From assembly GCF_012849095.1 (NCBI RefSeq), contig NZ_CP051680.1:5301501-5365500 (forward strand): 64,000 nucleotides of DNA, read 5' to 3'. Numbering within the stretch: position 1 is the first letter of the stretch; each line of letters starts with the position of its first letter. This document shows positions 1 through 8,563 of this stretch, in pieces. The stretch comes from Cohnella herbarum (lineage in GTDB: Bacteria > Bacillota > Bacilli > Paenibacillales > Paenibacillaceae). Made by a program: the position numbers and the translations under genes. The notes beneath the pieces are model-generated. The model was not told where the DNA came from and made no database searches. It saw only the letters and a list, made by a program, of their open reading frames with translations.

Positions 1-391
1 ATTTCTTTGTCTACACTGATGGGCGGTATTTTCCCACTCCACCACTCCTACAGGCCTCTAGACCCTACTCGACACCAGAATTTTTCGCCGTCACTTGTGA
101 TACGGTTAAGCTTAACGGGTCTATCGGCGAATGATGGGAAAGCAACTGCCACGGCGCATAATTGCCAAACTTTTATATCCGATCCAAGAGCTATGATCAA
201 ACCTTCATACATATGCACTGAAAGCCGTCGAGATACTCGGCGGCCTACTTGTCGGTGATTCAACTATCGTTTCCCGTTAGTTCGATGCCTTCCAAACAGA
301 CGATTTCTCTAGAGTGCCTCAGGCTTTTCGTATCAGTAGAAACCCTAGAGACGGGTACATTTATTTTCTCGAAGGGGGAATTTTTTCGCCG
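1..391. other. non-coding stretch downstream of rlmH
   Basis: No convincing gene is visible; the short open frames lack ribosome sites and known motifs. The one structure seen is a near-copy of the rlmH 3' end: on the minus strand AAGTGACGGCGAAAAATTC (about 79-97) recurs with one extra A across the rlmH stop codon (about 379-397). This may be a recombination or mobile-element junction. Confidence 0.5.
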
Positions 392-871
392 TCACTTATG
401 GTAAGGTTCCCCCCGATTAATCCTAAAAGCCCGATAGATCTGCTCAACCAATACGAGTCGCATTAGCTGATGAGGGTAGGTGAGCCGGCCGAAGCTCAGC
501 TTCTTATCCGCGCGTTTGAGTACGGCTTCGGACAGACCGAGCGAGCCGCCGATGACGAAGGCGACGTGGCTCTTGCCGTAGGTGCCGAGTTTATCGAGAT
601 GCGACGCGAGATCTTCGGACGACCATAGTTCTCCGCCGATGGCAAGAGCGACAACGTGAGCATCTTCCTTGATCTGGGCAAGTATACGATCACCTTCGCG
701 GCCGACCACTTGTCGCTCTTCCGCCGGGCTGAGAACTTCCGGCGCTTTCTCGTCGGCTACTTCGGTTAATGTTATGCGCGCATAAGGGCCAAGTCGTTTG
801 ACGTATTCCGCGATCCCTTGAACAAGATAGGACTCCTTTAATTTACCGACGCTGACAATCTGAATATGCAT
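392..871 (-). CDS. rlmH: 23S rRNA (pseudouridine1915-N3)-methyltransferase RlmH
   Basis: RlmH is a SPOUT-family, SAM-dependent enzyme that methylates pseudouridine 1915 in helix 69 of 23S rRNA on assembled 70S ribosomes. From the ATG at 871 the protein is 159 residues, the usual family length, and starts [11 protein letters not shown]. The C-terminal knot shows [13 protein letters not shown] and [13 protein letters not shown] and ends in the conserved YHK. The start is supported by GGGAGG about 9 nt upstream; the longer frame upstream has no family similarity. In related genomes this gene sits directly after htrA and the CxxH/CxxC gene; here it is about 43 kb away but in the same orientation. 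ywbE lies 102 bp upstream and may be cotranscribed. Confidence 0.97.
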   Translation of the reverse strand: MHIQIVSVGKLKESYLVQGIAEYVKRLGPYARITLTEVADEKAPEVLSPAEERQVVGREGDRILAQIKEDAHVVALAIGGELWSSEDLASHLDKLGTYGKSHVAFVIGGSLGLSEAVLKRADKKLSFGRLTYPHQLMRLVLVEQIYRAFRINRGEPYHK

Positions 872-973
872 AAAATAAAGCCTCCCGATCCGAACGAGAT
901 ATATGTGTATTTCACTCAGGTAAGCCCAATCCGCATAGCTCTGCAAAAAAGGGACGCTTCGAGAGTCAAACTC

Positions 974-1186
974 CTAAATGCCTTCGCCGCTAACGATATT
1001 CTGAACCCGTCCGACTTGGCCATCCTGCAGCCTGACCTTGATCCCATGTGGATGCTGGGGCGAATTCGTCAATAAATCCTTCACGACACCCCGCGTTAAT
1101 TTTCCCGTCCGTTGGTCCTGCTTCAATACGATATCGACTTCCAGTCCCGGCTTAACGTCGTTGCGAATTTTTCCGTTCCCTGCCAT
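974..1186 (-). CDS. ywbE: YwbE family small protein
   Basis: A 70-residue protein that matches the Bacillus YwbE family (DUF2196) almost throughout: KPGLEVDIVLKQDQRTGKL, GVVKDLLTNSPQHPHGIKVRL and DGQVGRVQNI are the conserved blocks. The fold is a small beta-rich domain and its biochemical role is unknown. The start is an ATG preceded by a GGAGAGGGA ribosome site. It lies upstream of rlmH on the same strand. The 230 bp upstream hold a terminator and a run of TCGTGCC repeats. Confidence 0.93.
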   Translation of the reverse strand: MAGNGKIRNDVKPGLEVDIVLKQDQRTGKLTRGVVKDLLTNSPQHPHGIKVRLQDGQVGRVQNIVSGEGI

Positions 1187-1221
1187 ATATCCCGTCCCTC
1201 TCCTGAACCCCTGTATGTGTT

Positions 1222-1317
1222 GTGCCTTATCGTGCGCATTCGTGCCATCGTGATATTATGCTATCGTGCCTCTTTCGTGCCATTTTCGTACCTTTTTTCG
1301 TGCCCCTATCGTACCAT
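1222..1317. repeat. phased short repeat, TCGTRCC about every 11 bp
   Basis: Eight imperfect copies of TCGTGCC/TCGTACC start near 1230, 1240, 1249, 1264, 1275, 1286, 1298 and 1309. The spacing of 9-15 bp, mostly 10-12, approaches one helical turn. The block lies between the 3' terminator of the YhgE-like gene and the ywbE start. Phased copies could line up on one DNA face, but no function is shown. Confidence 0.6.
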
Positions 1318-1333
1318 AGGCCAAGCCGCAATG

Positions 1334-1369
1334 AAAAACCCGGCCAACCCTCCGAAGAGAGTGGCCGGG
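1334..1369 (-). terminator. intrinsic terminator of the YhgE-like gene
   Basis: CCCGGCCA at 1339-1346 pairs with TGGCCGGG at 1362-1369. On the minus strand the hairpin is followed by TTTTTC, 47 bp beyond the stop codon of the gene ending at 1416. Confidence 0.85.
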
Positions 1370-1415
1370 ACTATAATTGAAGCACGATACGGTTTGCAAC
1401 GCATCATTCCATCCT

Positions 1416-2597
1416 TTATGCCGCCGCGTTCGACTTCGTACTCGCCCTTTTCACGCTTGATGCCAGCAGGAGAACGAGGAACGCTCCCCCGATAATCCAT
1501 AACACGGATGCGTTCGTACTGACCGAGTCCAGTCCGCCGTAATACATGACTTCGCGCAATCCCCCGGAAACGAAACGAAGCGGAGTCCAGGAATAAATCC
1601 AGTCGTGCGTCGTCTGCGATAAGAACTCGGGAGCCATATTGAGAACCGGCATCGAGAAAAACATGAGCAGCACCAAGATCGCCATCGCCGGAAGCCCGAT
1701 CCAATTCAGCAGCATCGACTGCAAGAGGAAGAACACCGCGCCCCCTAGCCACAGATACAGCCATGTATCCATCGTTTGCGCTAGCTCCATGCCGTACCAG
1801 GATGAAGCCATCCAGACCAGGAATCCCGATGCCACGCCTACGATCGCGACTCCGGCTACCGTCTGAGACAGGATCACCGTCCATCTGCGAGCCCCTGCCG
1901 CTACCGTCTTCTGGATGGACAGGAACAGGATCATCCCCGTCACCAAGCTTCCCATCCACATGATCTGGGTAAGCAATCCCGGCGCATTGCCGCTCGCGTT
2001 ATTCACGCCGACCGCATGGATGCTTTCTTCCTGGATCACGATCGGCGAGAGCAAAGCTTGCGCCGTCGCTACCGGAATCTGTCCTCCGGTCTGCTGTCCG
2101 ATCTGCCCGAGCAATTGATTCGATAATTCCAAGCTAACGGCCTTCATCGCTTGGCCTAATACTTGCTTCACGACCGTCGCGGCCTGCGCGTTCATACCGT
2201 CGTTCGCGATAATTTGAACGGTTGCAGGCTTAAGAGTCGGTGACGCTAACGATAGCAAACCGCTACTTAAATCGGCGGGAATAACCAAAGCTCCGTAATA
2301 ATCGTGTTCGTCCATCCCTGCCCGAGCCGCTTCCTCGGATTCAACGACTGCCCAAGTCAACGGAAGCTGCGTATTCGCCGTCAGCTTCTCCCGGATCATC
2401 TCCCCGATCGCTAGCGCTCCTCCCGTCGGCAATTCAGCGGGCTTATCCATTACGACTAACGCAACGGGAAGCTCTTTCGGTTTCGTGCCCAGCACGGACC
2501 CCATCATCGCCGCTCCGAAGACGATCAGTACGACCATGACGATAATAATCCCGATCCACAACAATTTTTGCTTAAATATAGCCACTCTCTCCACCAT
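1416..2597 (-). CDS. YhgE/Pip-like (DUF3533-type) membrane protein
   Basis: A 393-residue integral membrane protein with one N-terminal membrane segment (about residues 14-36), an extracellular region of about 170 residues and a C-terminal bundle of about five segments. The layout matches the YhgE/Pip and DUF3533 proteins, related to ABC-2 type permeases; some members act as phage-infection or toxin-export proteins, so the substrate cannot be named. Most of the residue 30-200 domain (ALVVMDKPAEL, GALVIPADLSSGL) is typical of the family. Its upstream region carries a 21-bp operator nearly identical to the one before the TetR gene at 5710, so that regulator probably controls it. The gene has its own terminator. 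The ATG at 2597 has only a weak ribosome site; a GTG four codons later is an alternative. Confidence 0.75.
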   Translation of the reverse strand: MVERVAIFKQKLLWIGIIIVMVVLIVFGAAMMGSVLGTKPKELPVALVVMDKPAELPTGGALAIGEMIREKLTANTQLPLTWAVVESEEAARAGMDEHDYYGALVIPADLSSGLLSLASPTLKPATVQIIANDGMNAQAATVVKQVLGQAMKAVSLELSNQLLGQIGQQTGGQIPVATAQALLSPIVIQEESIHAVGVNNASGNAPGLLTQIMWMGSLVTGMILFLSIQKTVAAGARRWTVILSQTVAGVAIVGVASGFLVWMASSWYGMELAQTMDTWLYLWLGGAVFFLLQSMLLNWIGLPAMAILVLLMFFSMPVLNMAPEFLSQTTHDWIYSWTPLRFVSGGLREVMYYGGLDSVSTNASVLWIIGGAFLVLLLASSVKRASTKSNAAA

Positions 2598-2611
2598 CTT
2601 TTCTCTATTTT

Positions 2612-2652
2612 AATTAACACCATGTTGATTAAAGGTCACTTCGTTTATTATA
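2612..2652 (-). promoter_or_regulatory. TetR-type operator and promoter of the YhgE-like gene
   Basis: ATTAACACCATGTTGATTA lies within 2612-2632, centred on the near-palindrome AACAC/GTGTT. A minus-strand TATAAT occupies 2647-2652, with TTGTAT 16 bp upstream, so the operator sits at the probable transcription start. 20 of 21 bases match the site at 5628-5648. Confidence 0.75.
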
Positions 2653-2761
2653 TTGTCATTACCGAAGAATACAATAATCAAATTCAGACTGATCTGTTCA
2701 TTAAACGCCAGTTCTATGTAAGTTTGTTCAATAACCGCGGTTTCATCGGGAAAACAGAATA

Positions 2762-2804
2762 AAGGATCGTCCGCGAGCAGCGCCTCTGCCTGCGGACAAT
2801 CCTT
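2762..2804 (-). terminator. probable terminator of the S-layer gene remnant
   Basis: AAGGATCGTCCGC (2762-2774) pairs with GCGGACAATCCTT (2792-2804) with one mismatch. On the minus strand the run after it is only weakly T-rich (TTATTCTGTTTT). Confidence 0.6.
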
Positions 2805-2826
2805 ATCCTTTACGTTCGATATTTAA

Positions 2827-3198
2827 TTAATCAATGAGTTTAGCTTTCTTCAACATCTGCTGGACGATAACGGCCGTTTCCGCTCGCGTCATTTCACTCG
2901 CTGGCTTCAAGCCCGCATCGCTGCCGTTGACGATTCCAATCTTCACCGCCGAAGCAACGGCAGGTTTAGCCCATACGCTTATTTCCTCATTCCCGGCAAG
3001 CTTGGATAATGTCACTTCGATATCAGTCGTGTTAACCGTTGTTTCTACTCCCGACAGCTCCATGGCCCGTATGACGAGAGACATCGCTTCCTCGCGCGTG
3101 ATGGTGTCCGCAGGACGGAACGTTCCATCCTCGTACCCATTGATGATCCCGTATTCCTTCGCCTTCGACACTGCCCCCGCAAACCCATATTCCGGGCC
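2827..3198 (-). pseudogene. S-layer homology (SLH) domain remnant
   Basis: The frame encodes about 1.7 SLH modules: GIINGYEDGTFRPADTITR, then WAKPAVASAVKIGIVNGSD and a final KPASEMTRAETAVIVQQML. SLH modules anchor surface proteins to pyruvylated cell-wall polymers and normally occur in threes behind a signal peptide. Here the frame is open back only to a TAA at 3199-3201. The first module is cut and there is no signal peptide; the first possible start, a GTG at 3171, lies inside the module. It is best read as the 3' end of a lost surface-protein gene. It sits inside the block that separates the YhgE-like gene from its TetR regulator. Confidence 0.75.
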
Positions 3199-3201
3199 TT
3201 A

Positions 3202-3510
3202 ACGAAGAAGCGCTTTTTCTACCCTCTATTCTCCCCCAACCTTGATCCATTATTGAATCTCCCCTCTAATATAGAAACAGATTTTCCAAAGAATAGTATT
3301 ATTCGATTGTGCTACCCGAATATTTTACTAGAAAACCCTCGATTAATAATTAATGAATAATTAATAGTTTATGTAAATGAATTACAATTTTCAACGCTTT
3401 TCTTTGGGTTCCGCACTATTTATTGTCGAAAGGAGGATAACGTTTCTAACTGTTGAACTTAACTTAGCAGCGCAAAAGATACTCATAACTTCGGAGCGTG
3501 ATTATACATA
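3202..3510. other. AT-rich intergenic region before the two-component genes
   Basis: No gene is seen. The stretch is clearly more AT-rich than its surroundings (for example the run around 3300-3390). It ends with TTGAAC near 3452 and GATACT 19 bp on, a weak promoter candidate for the response regulator at 3511. AAAGGAGGA near 3430 is too far from that start to serve it. Confidence 0.4.
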
Positions 3511-4200
3511 ATGGAACGGATACTCATCGTGGACGACGAAGCCGATATTCGTCAATTAATTTGTCTCCATATCGAACGTGCCGGCATGCAAGCGGTAGAA
3601 GCCCCATCCGGGAGAGAAGCCATCGAATTGATGAAGAGCCGCAGCTTTGACCTCATGATTCTTGATTTGATGATGGACGACTGCAACGGCTTCGAAGTAC
3701 TGAGGTATGTGCAGGAAAGTAAACCGAAAACGCTTGTTATCGTCCTTAGCGCAAGGATGCAAGAACAGGACAAAATCACCACGTTAGGCTTGGGTGCCGA
3801 TGATTACATCACGAAACCATTCAGTCCGCTGGAGCTCATCGCTAGAGTTCAAGCGAATATCAGGCGATATCTTCCTAAACGCGGGAACCATTCCGAAACG
3901 TTGAGCTTCAACGGACTCGTTCTGGATTTGAACAATAACACCCTTGAATGCTACGGGGTGCATCATATTTTAACGCCGGTGGAGTTCGAGCTCTTCCATC
4001 TCTTTATGCGTAATCCCGATCGTATTCTAACCAAAAGAGAAATCTATCAACAAATTTGGAAGCATGAAAATTATGACGAAAATAACTTAAGGGTTTATAT
4101 CAATCGGCTTCGCAAAATATTGGAGAGTCCCTCATCATCGGTTAATCATTTTCAAACGGTTCGCGGAATCGGCTACCGGTTTTCGGGAGATGGGTTATGA
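3511..4200 (+). CDS. OmpR/PhoB-family response regulator
   Basis: A 229-residue DNA-binding response regulator. The receiver (about 1-118) has the acidic pair D8-D9, the phosphoacceptor D52 in MILDLMM, S80 and K102 in YITKPFSP. The winged-helix output domain (about 130-227) shows LTPVEFELFHLFMRNP, ENNLRVYINRLRKI and VRGIGYRF. Its stop overlaps the kinase start (ATGA), so the two are translated together and the kinase is almost certainly its partner. The signal and targets are unknown. The pair lies between an SLH remnant and the TetR gene, within a probable insertion. Confidence 0.92.
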   Translation: MERILIVDDEADIRQLICLHIERAGMQAVEAPSGREAIELMKSRSFDLMILDLMMDDCNGFEVLRYVQESKPKTLVIVLSARMQEQDKITTLGLGADDYITKPFSPLELIARVQANIRRYLPKRGNHSETLSFNGLVLDLNNNTLECYGVHHILTPVEFELFHLFMRNPDRILTKREIYQQIWKHENYDENNLRVYINRLRKILESPSSSVNHFQTVRGIGYRFSGDGL

Positions 4201-5618
4201 GATTAAGTACGAAGCTATGGTTGCTCGTCGTTTCTAGCTTCTTCCTGAGCCTTTTTCTATTTATTGTGTTTTCCTTGTTGACGGGTAAACAATTCGACAA
4301 TGGATACAGTCTGAACTCGTTGAACAAGTTCATCCATACCGCAATCGAACAAATGAAGGACGAGCAAGCTTTTGCCAAGGATCAGGCACAGCCTATTCTG
4401 GACAACCTTCATCGGCAGCATCCGCAGCTTCGGTTGGAGTGGATTTCCTCGGAAGGCATACCGATCTATGATACTTCCGGCCAAACGACTCCGTACAGCT
4501 TCAAGGAACTGACGGATCGGTTCGTTCCCTTGCCTACCAATCTATGGACCGAAGGGGAAATCGTTACCTTGGCTGCCTCTGCCGACAAAGACGGACAGTC
4601 CTATTACTTACTGGTTAGTCTGCCGAGCGAAGCGATGAAATCCGGTCAGATCTATTTTTTCATACGCTCATACCAAACGCTATTAACATTAACCATTCCT
4701 CTCCTGGTCGCATTCTTAACCCCCTTCTTCCTTTCCCTATGGTTCTTTTACTCTATGAATCGGCGGTTGCGCAAACTGAATTTCGCGCTTAATCAGGTCA
4801 ATCTGCGAGGCGAGGAAATCGAACTGCACGATAACTCCAAAGATGAAATCAGCCAACTTAACACCCACTACAATGAGATGACCCAAAGAATTCGTAAGCA
4901 GGTCGCTCAGATCGAACAGTTCGAAAGTAAGCGGAAAATGCTTCTATTCAACTTGTCCCATGACCTCCGCACCCCGTTAACGATGATTCTTGGATACGCG
5001 GAGACCATTCGAGTGGAGCACTACAAAGATAAGAGAGAGTTACAAGTCAGCGCAAGAAACATTTTGCAGCATTCCAGGTACATGGAACGTTTGCTCAATC
5101 AAATCTTGGACATCTCCAAGCAAGATGTGGACGCTCAGAAAATTCAATTTACCAACGAAGACGTATGCGAGATCATTCGAAAAATAATCGCCGATTATTT
5201 ATTAATAATCGATGAGAAAAACCTCGTGCTTGAATTTAACATCCCCAAAGCGGAGGTTTTCATCGAAATGAATACTTCGCTGATCGAGCGGGCCGTACGC
5301 AATATCCTCGACAATGCGATCCGTTATGGAAGCGAAGGGAAATATCTAGGTCTCCAAATCATTGAAGAGGAGAAAACGGTGCTCATAGCGATTATGGACA
5401 AAGGCAAAGGGGTCTCGCAGGAGGATCGGGAGCACGTTTTCAATCGCTTTTATCGCAGCAGCGGTAGGCAGGGCGAAGGACTCGGTATCGGCCTCTCCAT
5501 TGTGAAGGATATCGTTGAAGCCCATCAGGGCAGCGTTGAAATGTCTAGCATCCCACAAGTAGAAACGGCGTTCCGCATCAGATTGCCTAAGCAAAGAACG
5601 AATGTAGATGAGCCGTGA
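4197..5618 (+). CDS. membrane sensor histidine kinase
   Basis: A 473-residue kinase with two membrane segments (about 8-29 and 162-185) enclosing an extracellular sensor of about 130 residues, then a HAMP linker and a dimerisation domain with H255 in FNLSHDLRTPLTMILGYAE. The ATP-binding domain has the N box RNILDNAIRYG, G1 DKGKGVS and G2 GEGLGIGLSIV. It should autophosphorylate at H255 and pass the phosphate to the regulator at 3511, with which it overlaps by 4 nt. The sensor domain gives no clue to its ligand. No partner transporter adjoins it. Confidence 0.92.
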   Translation: MRLSTKLWLLVVSSFFLSLFLFIVFSLLTGKQFDNGYSLNSLNKFIHTAIEQMKDEQAFAKDQAQPILDNLHRQHPQLRLEWISSEGIPIYDTSGQTTPYSFKELTDRFVPLPTNLWTEGEIVTLAASADKDGQSYYLLVSLPSEAMKSGQIYFFIRSYQTLLTLTIPLLVAFLTPFFLSLWFFYSMNRRLRKLNFALNQVNLRGEEIELHDNSKDEISQLNTHYNEMTQRIRKQVAQIEQFESKRKMLLFNLSHDLRTPLTMILGYAETIRVEHYKDKRELQVSARNILQHSRYMERLLNQILDISKQDVDAQKIQFTNEDVCEIIRKIIADYLLIIDEKNLVLEFNIPKAEVFIEMNTSLIERAVRNILDNAIRYGSEGKYLGLQIIEEEKTVLIAIMDKGKGVSQEDREHVFNRFYRSSGRQGEGLGIGLSIVKDIVEAHQGSVEMSSIPQVETAFRIRLPKQRTNVDEP

Positions 5619-5627
5619 TTTTTCCGA

Positions 5628-5670
5628 AATTAACACCGTGTTGATTAATGATCAATGTGTTTACTATAAT
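5628..5670 (+). promoter_or_regulatory. TetR-type operator overlapping the tetR promoter
   Basis: ATTAACACCGTGTTGATTA lies within 5628-5648 and overlaps the -35 TTGATT (5641-5646); TATAAT is at 5665-5670, 18 bp on. This is the standard arrangement for an autorepressed TetR gene. 20 of 21 bases match the site at 2612-2632. Confidence 0.8.
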
Positions 5671-5709
5671 GAGGGAGCAACTTCATTCGTTTATTGAGGA
5701 GCTACCCTA

Positions 5710-6312
5710 ATGTCGGAAAAAATAGATCGCAGAAAAGCGAGAACAAAACAGCTTCTTCATGAAGCGCTTATTATACTCATTCAGGAGAAAGGTTCGGATG
5801 GGGTTACCGTGACGGATATTACGAACCGGGCGGACATTAACCGCGGAACGTTCTATCTGCACTACCGGGACGTCGCCGACATGCTCGAGCAATGGAAAGA
5901 AGAAGCGTTCGAGCATATCCGAAGCCTAGTACGCCAATTGGACGTTATGGAGCTTAGGGAATACGCCCAGAGAGACGAACCCTATCCGAAAATGGTATCG
6001 ATATTCGAAGAAATTGCGCGTAATGCCCCTTTTTTCAAAACCATGTTCGGTCCCAAGGGCGACCCGGCTTATATGACTCAGTATAGGGAATTAATGATCA
6101 GCCACATATTCGGCAAAATGGACTATTATAAGCCCACTCGGGAAGGTCTTCTCGTGCCGCTCGACTACTTGATCGCGTATATTTCCTCCGCCAATCTCGG
6201 AGTGGTCATGCACTGGATTCAGACGGACTTTCAACAATCCCCCCAAGAAATCGGCCACATTCTATCACGCATCTTCAATCATGGGCCGCTCGCCTCTATG
6301 GGGTTGAAGTGA
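5710..6312 (+). CDS. TetR/AcrR-family regulator
   Basis: A 200-residue repressor. The N-terminal helix-turn-helix is typical: RTKQLLHEALIILIQEKG, VTVTDITNRADINRGTFYLHY. The C-terminal region resembles the TetR_C domain often found beside YhgE/Pip-type genes in Firmicutes. Its promoter contains a near-palindromic operator that is nearly identical to one before the YhgE-like gene at 1416-2597, 3 kb away. The likely job is autorepression and control of that membrane protein. The ATG at 5710 has a GAGGAG ribosome site at a suitable distance. It ends before a bidirectional terminator. Confidence 0.88.
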   Translation: MSEKIDRRKARTKQLLHEALIILIQEKGSDGVTVTDITNRADINRGTFYLHYRDVADMLEQWKEEAFEHIRSLVRQLDVMELREYAQRDEPYPKMVSIFEEIARNAPFFKTMFGPKGDPAYMTQYRELMISHIFGKMDYYKPTREGLLVPLDYLIAYISSANLGVVMHWIQTDFQQSPQEIGHILSRIFNHGPLASMGLK

Positions 6313-6333
6313 GGTCTTACTCGGAAAATAATA

Positions 6334-6370
6334 AAACAGACTCCCCGCCTAAGCGAAAGGGAGTCTGTTT
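6334..6370. terminator. bidirectional terminator between tetR and the helicase gene
   Basis: AAACAGACTCCC (6334-6345) pairs perfectly with GGGAGTCTGTTT (6359-6370). T-rich tracts follow on both strands, serving the convergent tetR and DEAD-box genes. Confidence 0.92.
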
Positions 6371-6386
6371 CTATTTAAGCTTAAAA

Positions 6387-8393
6387 CTATCTGCCGCGGG
6401 ATGATCCGCGTCCGCCACGACCGCCGCCGCCCGAAGGCCCTTTCGGGCCTTTGAAGCTGCCGCCTTTGGCTCCGCCGCCGCCGAATCCGCTGCCGCTCCG
6501 GGCTCCGGACGAGCGCCCGCCGCCAAAGCTGCCGCCGCGCTCTTCGGTCTTGCGACCGCCCTTGGCTCCGCCGGTATTAAACCCGCCTGCTCCGGAACGA
6601 CCGCCGCCGCCATAACCGCCGCCGCGGCTTTCGCCATTGCGATCGAACTTGGCGTTCTCCGCCGCGCGTTCCGCCAGCCGCTCGGACGAATTCCGTCTGC
6701 TCGACCCGCCCGCGCCGCTAGGGCGTCCCGTTCCGCGTTCATCCGCGGAACGTCCGAACCCGGCGCGCCCGCCTACCGCGCGATCGGAACCGCCAGCGCG
6801 ACCCGCTCCCGCCGAGCGGCCAAATCCGCCGCGATCGCCAGCAGGCTTACGCCCAGCCCCGCCGCCGACTCTGCCTCTGCCGCCGGATGCTCCGCCGCGT
6901 TCACCGCGATCGCTGAACGTAAACCCGATCGCTTCGTCCGATGCCGAAGCCGCTGCCGCCGCGCTTACCGTAGACCTGCTGCTGCGCCCAGCTTTCTCGG
7001 CATCGCGGCTCTGCCCGCGATCGACCCACTCGCCCGTGCTCGAGCGGTTGCCCATGCCGGGCTTCGCAACCGCCGCGCCGCGCCGCTTGTCCCCGCCGCG
7101 TCCACCGGCCGCGCCGTATGCTTTATCGCCGCCGCGAGCCTTACTGCCTCCTATGCTGCGGCCTTTCGCCGCGCCCGCGCTGCTCCCGCGCGAACGACCG
7201 CCGCCGCTTCCCGCACGGCCAAGCCCGCCGCTGTTCCGCGGCCCTTCCAGTCCGCCGCCGCCAAGAGGGGCTCCTTCTTCGCTCCGGCGTTCCATGATCA
7301 TCTGAATGCCGTCTTCGATATCCGCCAACTCCCGGCGATCCTTAGGAGAAATCAGCGTGATCGCCAGACCCTTTTCTCCCGCGCGCCCCGTACGGCCAAT
7401 CCGGTGAATATAGCTCTCCACGTCTAGCGGAACGTCGTAGTTGAACACGTGGGTGACGCCTTCGACGTCCAACCCGCGCGCCGCAACGTCCGTTGCCACC
7501 AATAGCTGCAGCCTCGCGTCGCGGAACCGCTTCATGACTTGCTCCCGCTTCATTTGCGACAGATCGCCGTGCAGTTCGTCCGAAGAGTAGCCCATTTCCT
7601 GCAAAGCCACGTTTAACGTATTCGCCCGCCGCTTCGTCCGGCAGAAAATAATGCTCAAATAAGGCTGGGTCTCCTCCAGCAGCTTCACCAACGTCGCTTG
7701 CTTCTCCCGATCCGACGTTTCCACGACCCATTGCCGAATATCCTTCACGGTCACGCGCTCGCTCTTCACCGTTACGTGCTGCGGATTCCGCAGAATCCGT
7801 CCGGCCATCTCGCGGATCGAAGCCGGCATCGTAGCGGAGAACAGCATCGCCTGCTTCTTGTAAGGCGTATGACGCAGAATGTCCTCGACTTCCTTCAGGA
7901 AGCCCATATGAAGCATCTGATCCGCTTCGTCCAATACGAGCATTTTCACGCCGTCCAGCTTAATCGTTTCCCTGCCCAGATGATCGAGCAGCCTGCCGGG
8001 AGTCGCGACGATGATATGCATATCGCCCTTCAGCTTGTGCAGCTGTGCCTCTACGTCTTGACCGCCGTATACGGCCAGCACTTTGATCCCGTCTTCGCGC
8101 GTCAGCAGCTTCTTGATCTCCGCCGTGATCTGAATCGCCAGCTCCCGCGTTGGCGTCACGATCAAACCTTGTACCTGCGCCACGTCCGTCCTGATCTTAT
8201 CCAGCATCGGCAACACGAACGCCAACGTTTTCCCCGTACCCGTCTGCGCTTGGCTGATCACGTCATGTCCGGCCTTCACGATCGGAATCGTTTCCTCCTG
8301 TACCGGCGTCGGCGTTACGATTCCCATCTCTTTCAGTATCGCAACCCGGCCTTCTGACACGCCTAATCCCGCAAAATCCGTCACTTGATCCAC
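6387..8393 (-). CDS. DEAD-box ATP-dependent RNA helicase with long RGG-rich tail
   Basis: The 668-residue protein has a complete helicase core of about 370 residues: the Q motif with [10 protein letters not shown], motif I AQTGTGKT, Ia PTRELA, Ib TPGR, II DEAD, III SAT, and the C-terminal motifs [10 protein letters not shown] and HRIGRTGR. It should unwind or remodel RNA, as the CshA/DeaD group does in cold adaptation, ribosome assembly and RNA decay. From about residue 372 a 300-residue tail of Gly, Arg, Ser and Ala follows, with many RGG, GGG and GRG steps; such tails bind RNA and can drive condensation. The start is a GTG at 8393 behind AAGAGG. The high-GC tail produces long false frames on the other strand. 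Confidence 0.93.
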   Translation of the reverse strand: MDQVTDFAGLGVSEGRVAILKEMGIVTPTPVQEETIPIVKAGHDVISQAQTGTGKTLAFVLPMLDKIRTDVAQVQGLIVTPTRELAIQITAEIKKLLTREDGIKVLAVYGGQDVEAQLHKLKGDMHIIVATPGRLLDHLGRETIKLDGVKMLVLDEADQMLHMGFLKEVEDILRHTPYKKQAMLFSATMPASIREMAGRILRNPQHVTVKSERVTVKDIRQWVVETSDREKQATLVKLLEETQPYLSIIFCRTKRRANTLNVALQEMGYSSDELHGDLSQMKREQVMKRFRDARLQLLVATDVAARGLDVEGVTHVFNYDVPLDVESYIHRIGRTGRAGEKGLAITLISPKDRRELADIEDGIQMIMERRSEEGAPLGGGGLEGPRNSGGLGRAGSGGGRSRGSSAGAAKGRSIGGSKARGGDKAYGAAGGRGGDKRRGAAVAKPGMGNRSSTGEWVDRGQSRDAEKAGRSSRSTVSAAAAASASDEAIGFTFSDRGERGGASGGRGRVGGGAGRKPAGDRGGFGRSAGAGRAGGSDRAVGGRAGFGRSADERGTGRPSGAGGSSRRNSSERLAERAAENAKFDRNGESRGGGYGGGGRSGAGGFNTGGAKGGRKTEERGGSFGGGRSSGARSGSGFGGGGAKGGSFKGPKGPSGGGGRGGRGSSRGR

Positions 8394-8492
8394 TCCATCC
8401 TCTTAATCCAAACCCAAGTCGGCTTCCCTAACTCATCCGATTCTTAGTCATTACCCCCTATCTTACCACATCCAACCGATTCGCATGTAACT

Positions 8493-8523
8493 AAAAGACA
8501 CCCCACGATGGCCGCGAGGTGTC
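8493..8523 (-). terminator. intrinsic terminator of the lipoprotein gene
   Basis: GACACC (8497-8502) pairs with GGTGTC (8518-8523); on the minus strand the hairpin runs into TTTT. It lies 41 bp beyond the stop codon at 8564. Confidence 0.8.
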
Positions 8524-8563
8524 CGGTAGTGTTCGTTCATGCAGTCGTATCCTTATCGCCGGC

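Noticed and set aside
6637..7305. Long plus-strand frame opposite the helicase tail
   Set aside because: It is the complement of GC-rich RGG codons; composition and lack of motifs show a shadow.
8394..8480. ATG start upstream of the helicase GTG
   Set aside because: The ATG at 8398 is in another frame; the GTG at 8393 has AAGAGG at proper distance.
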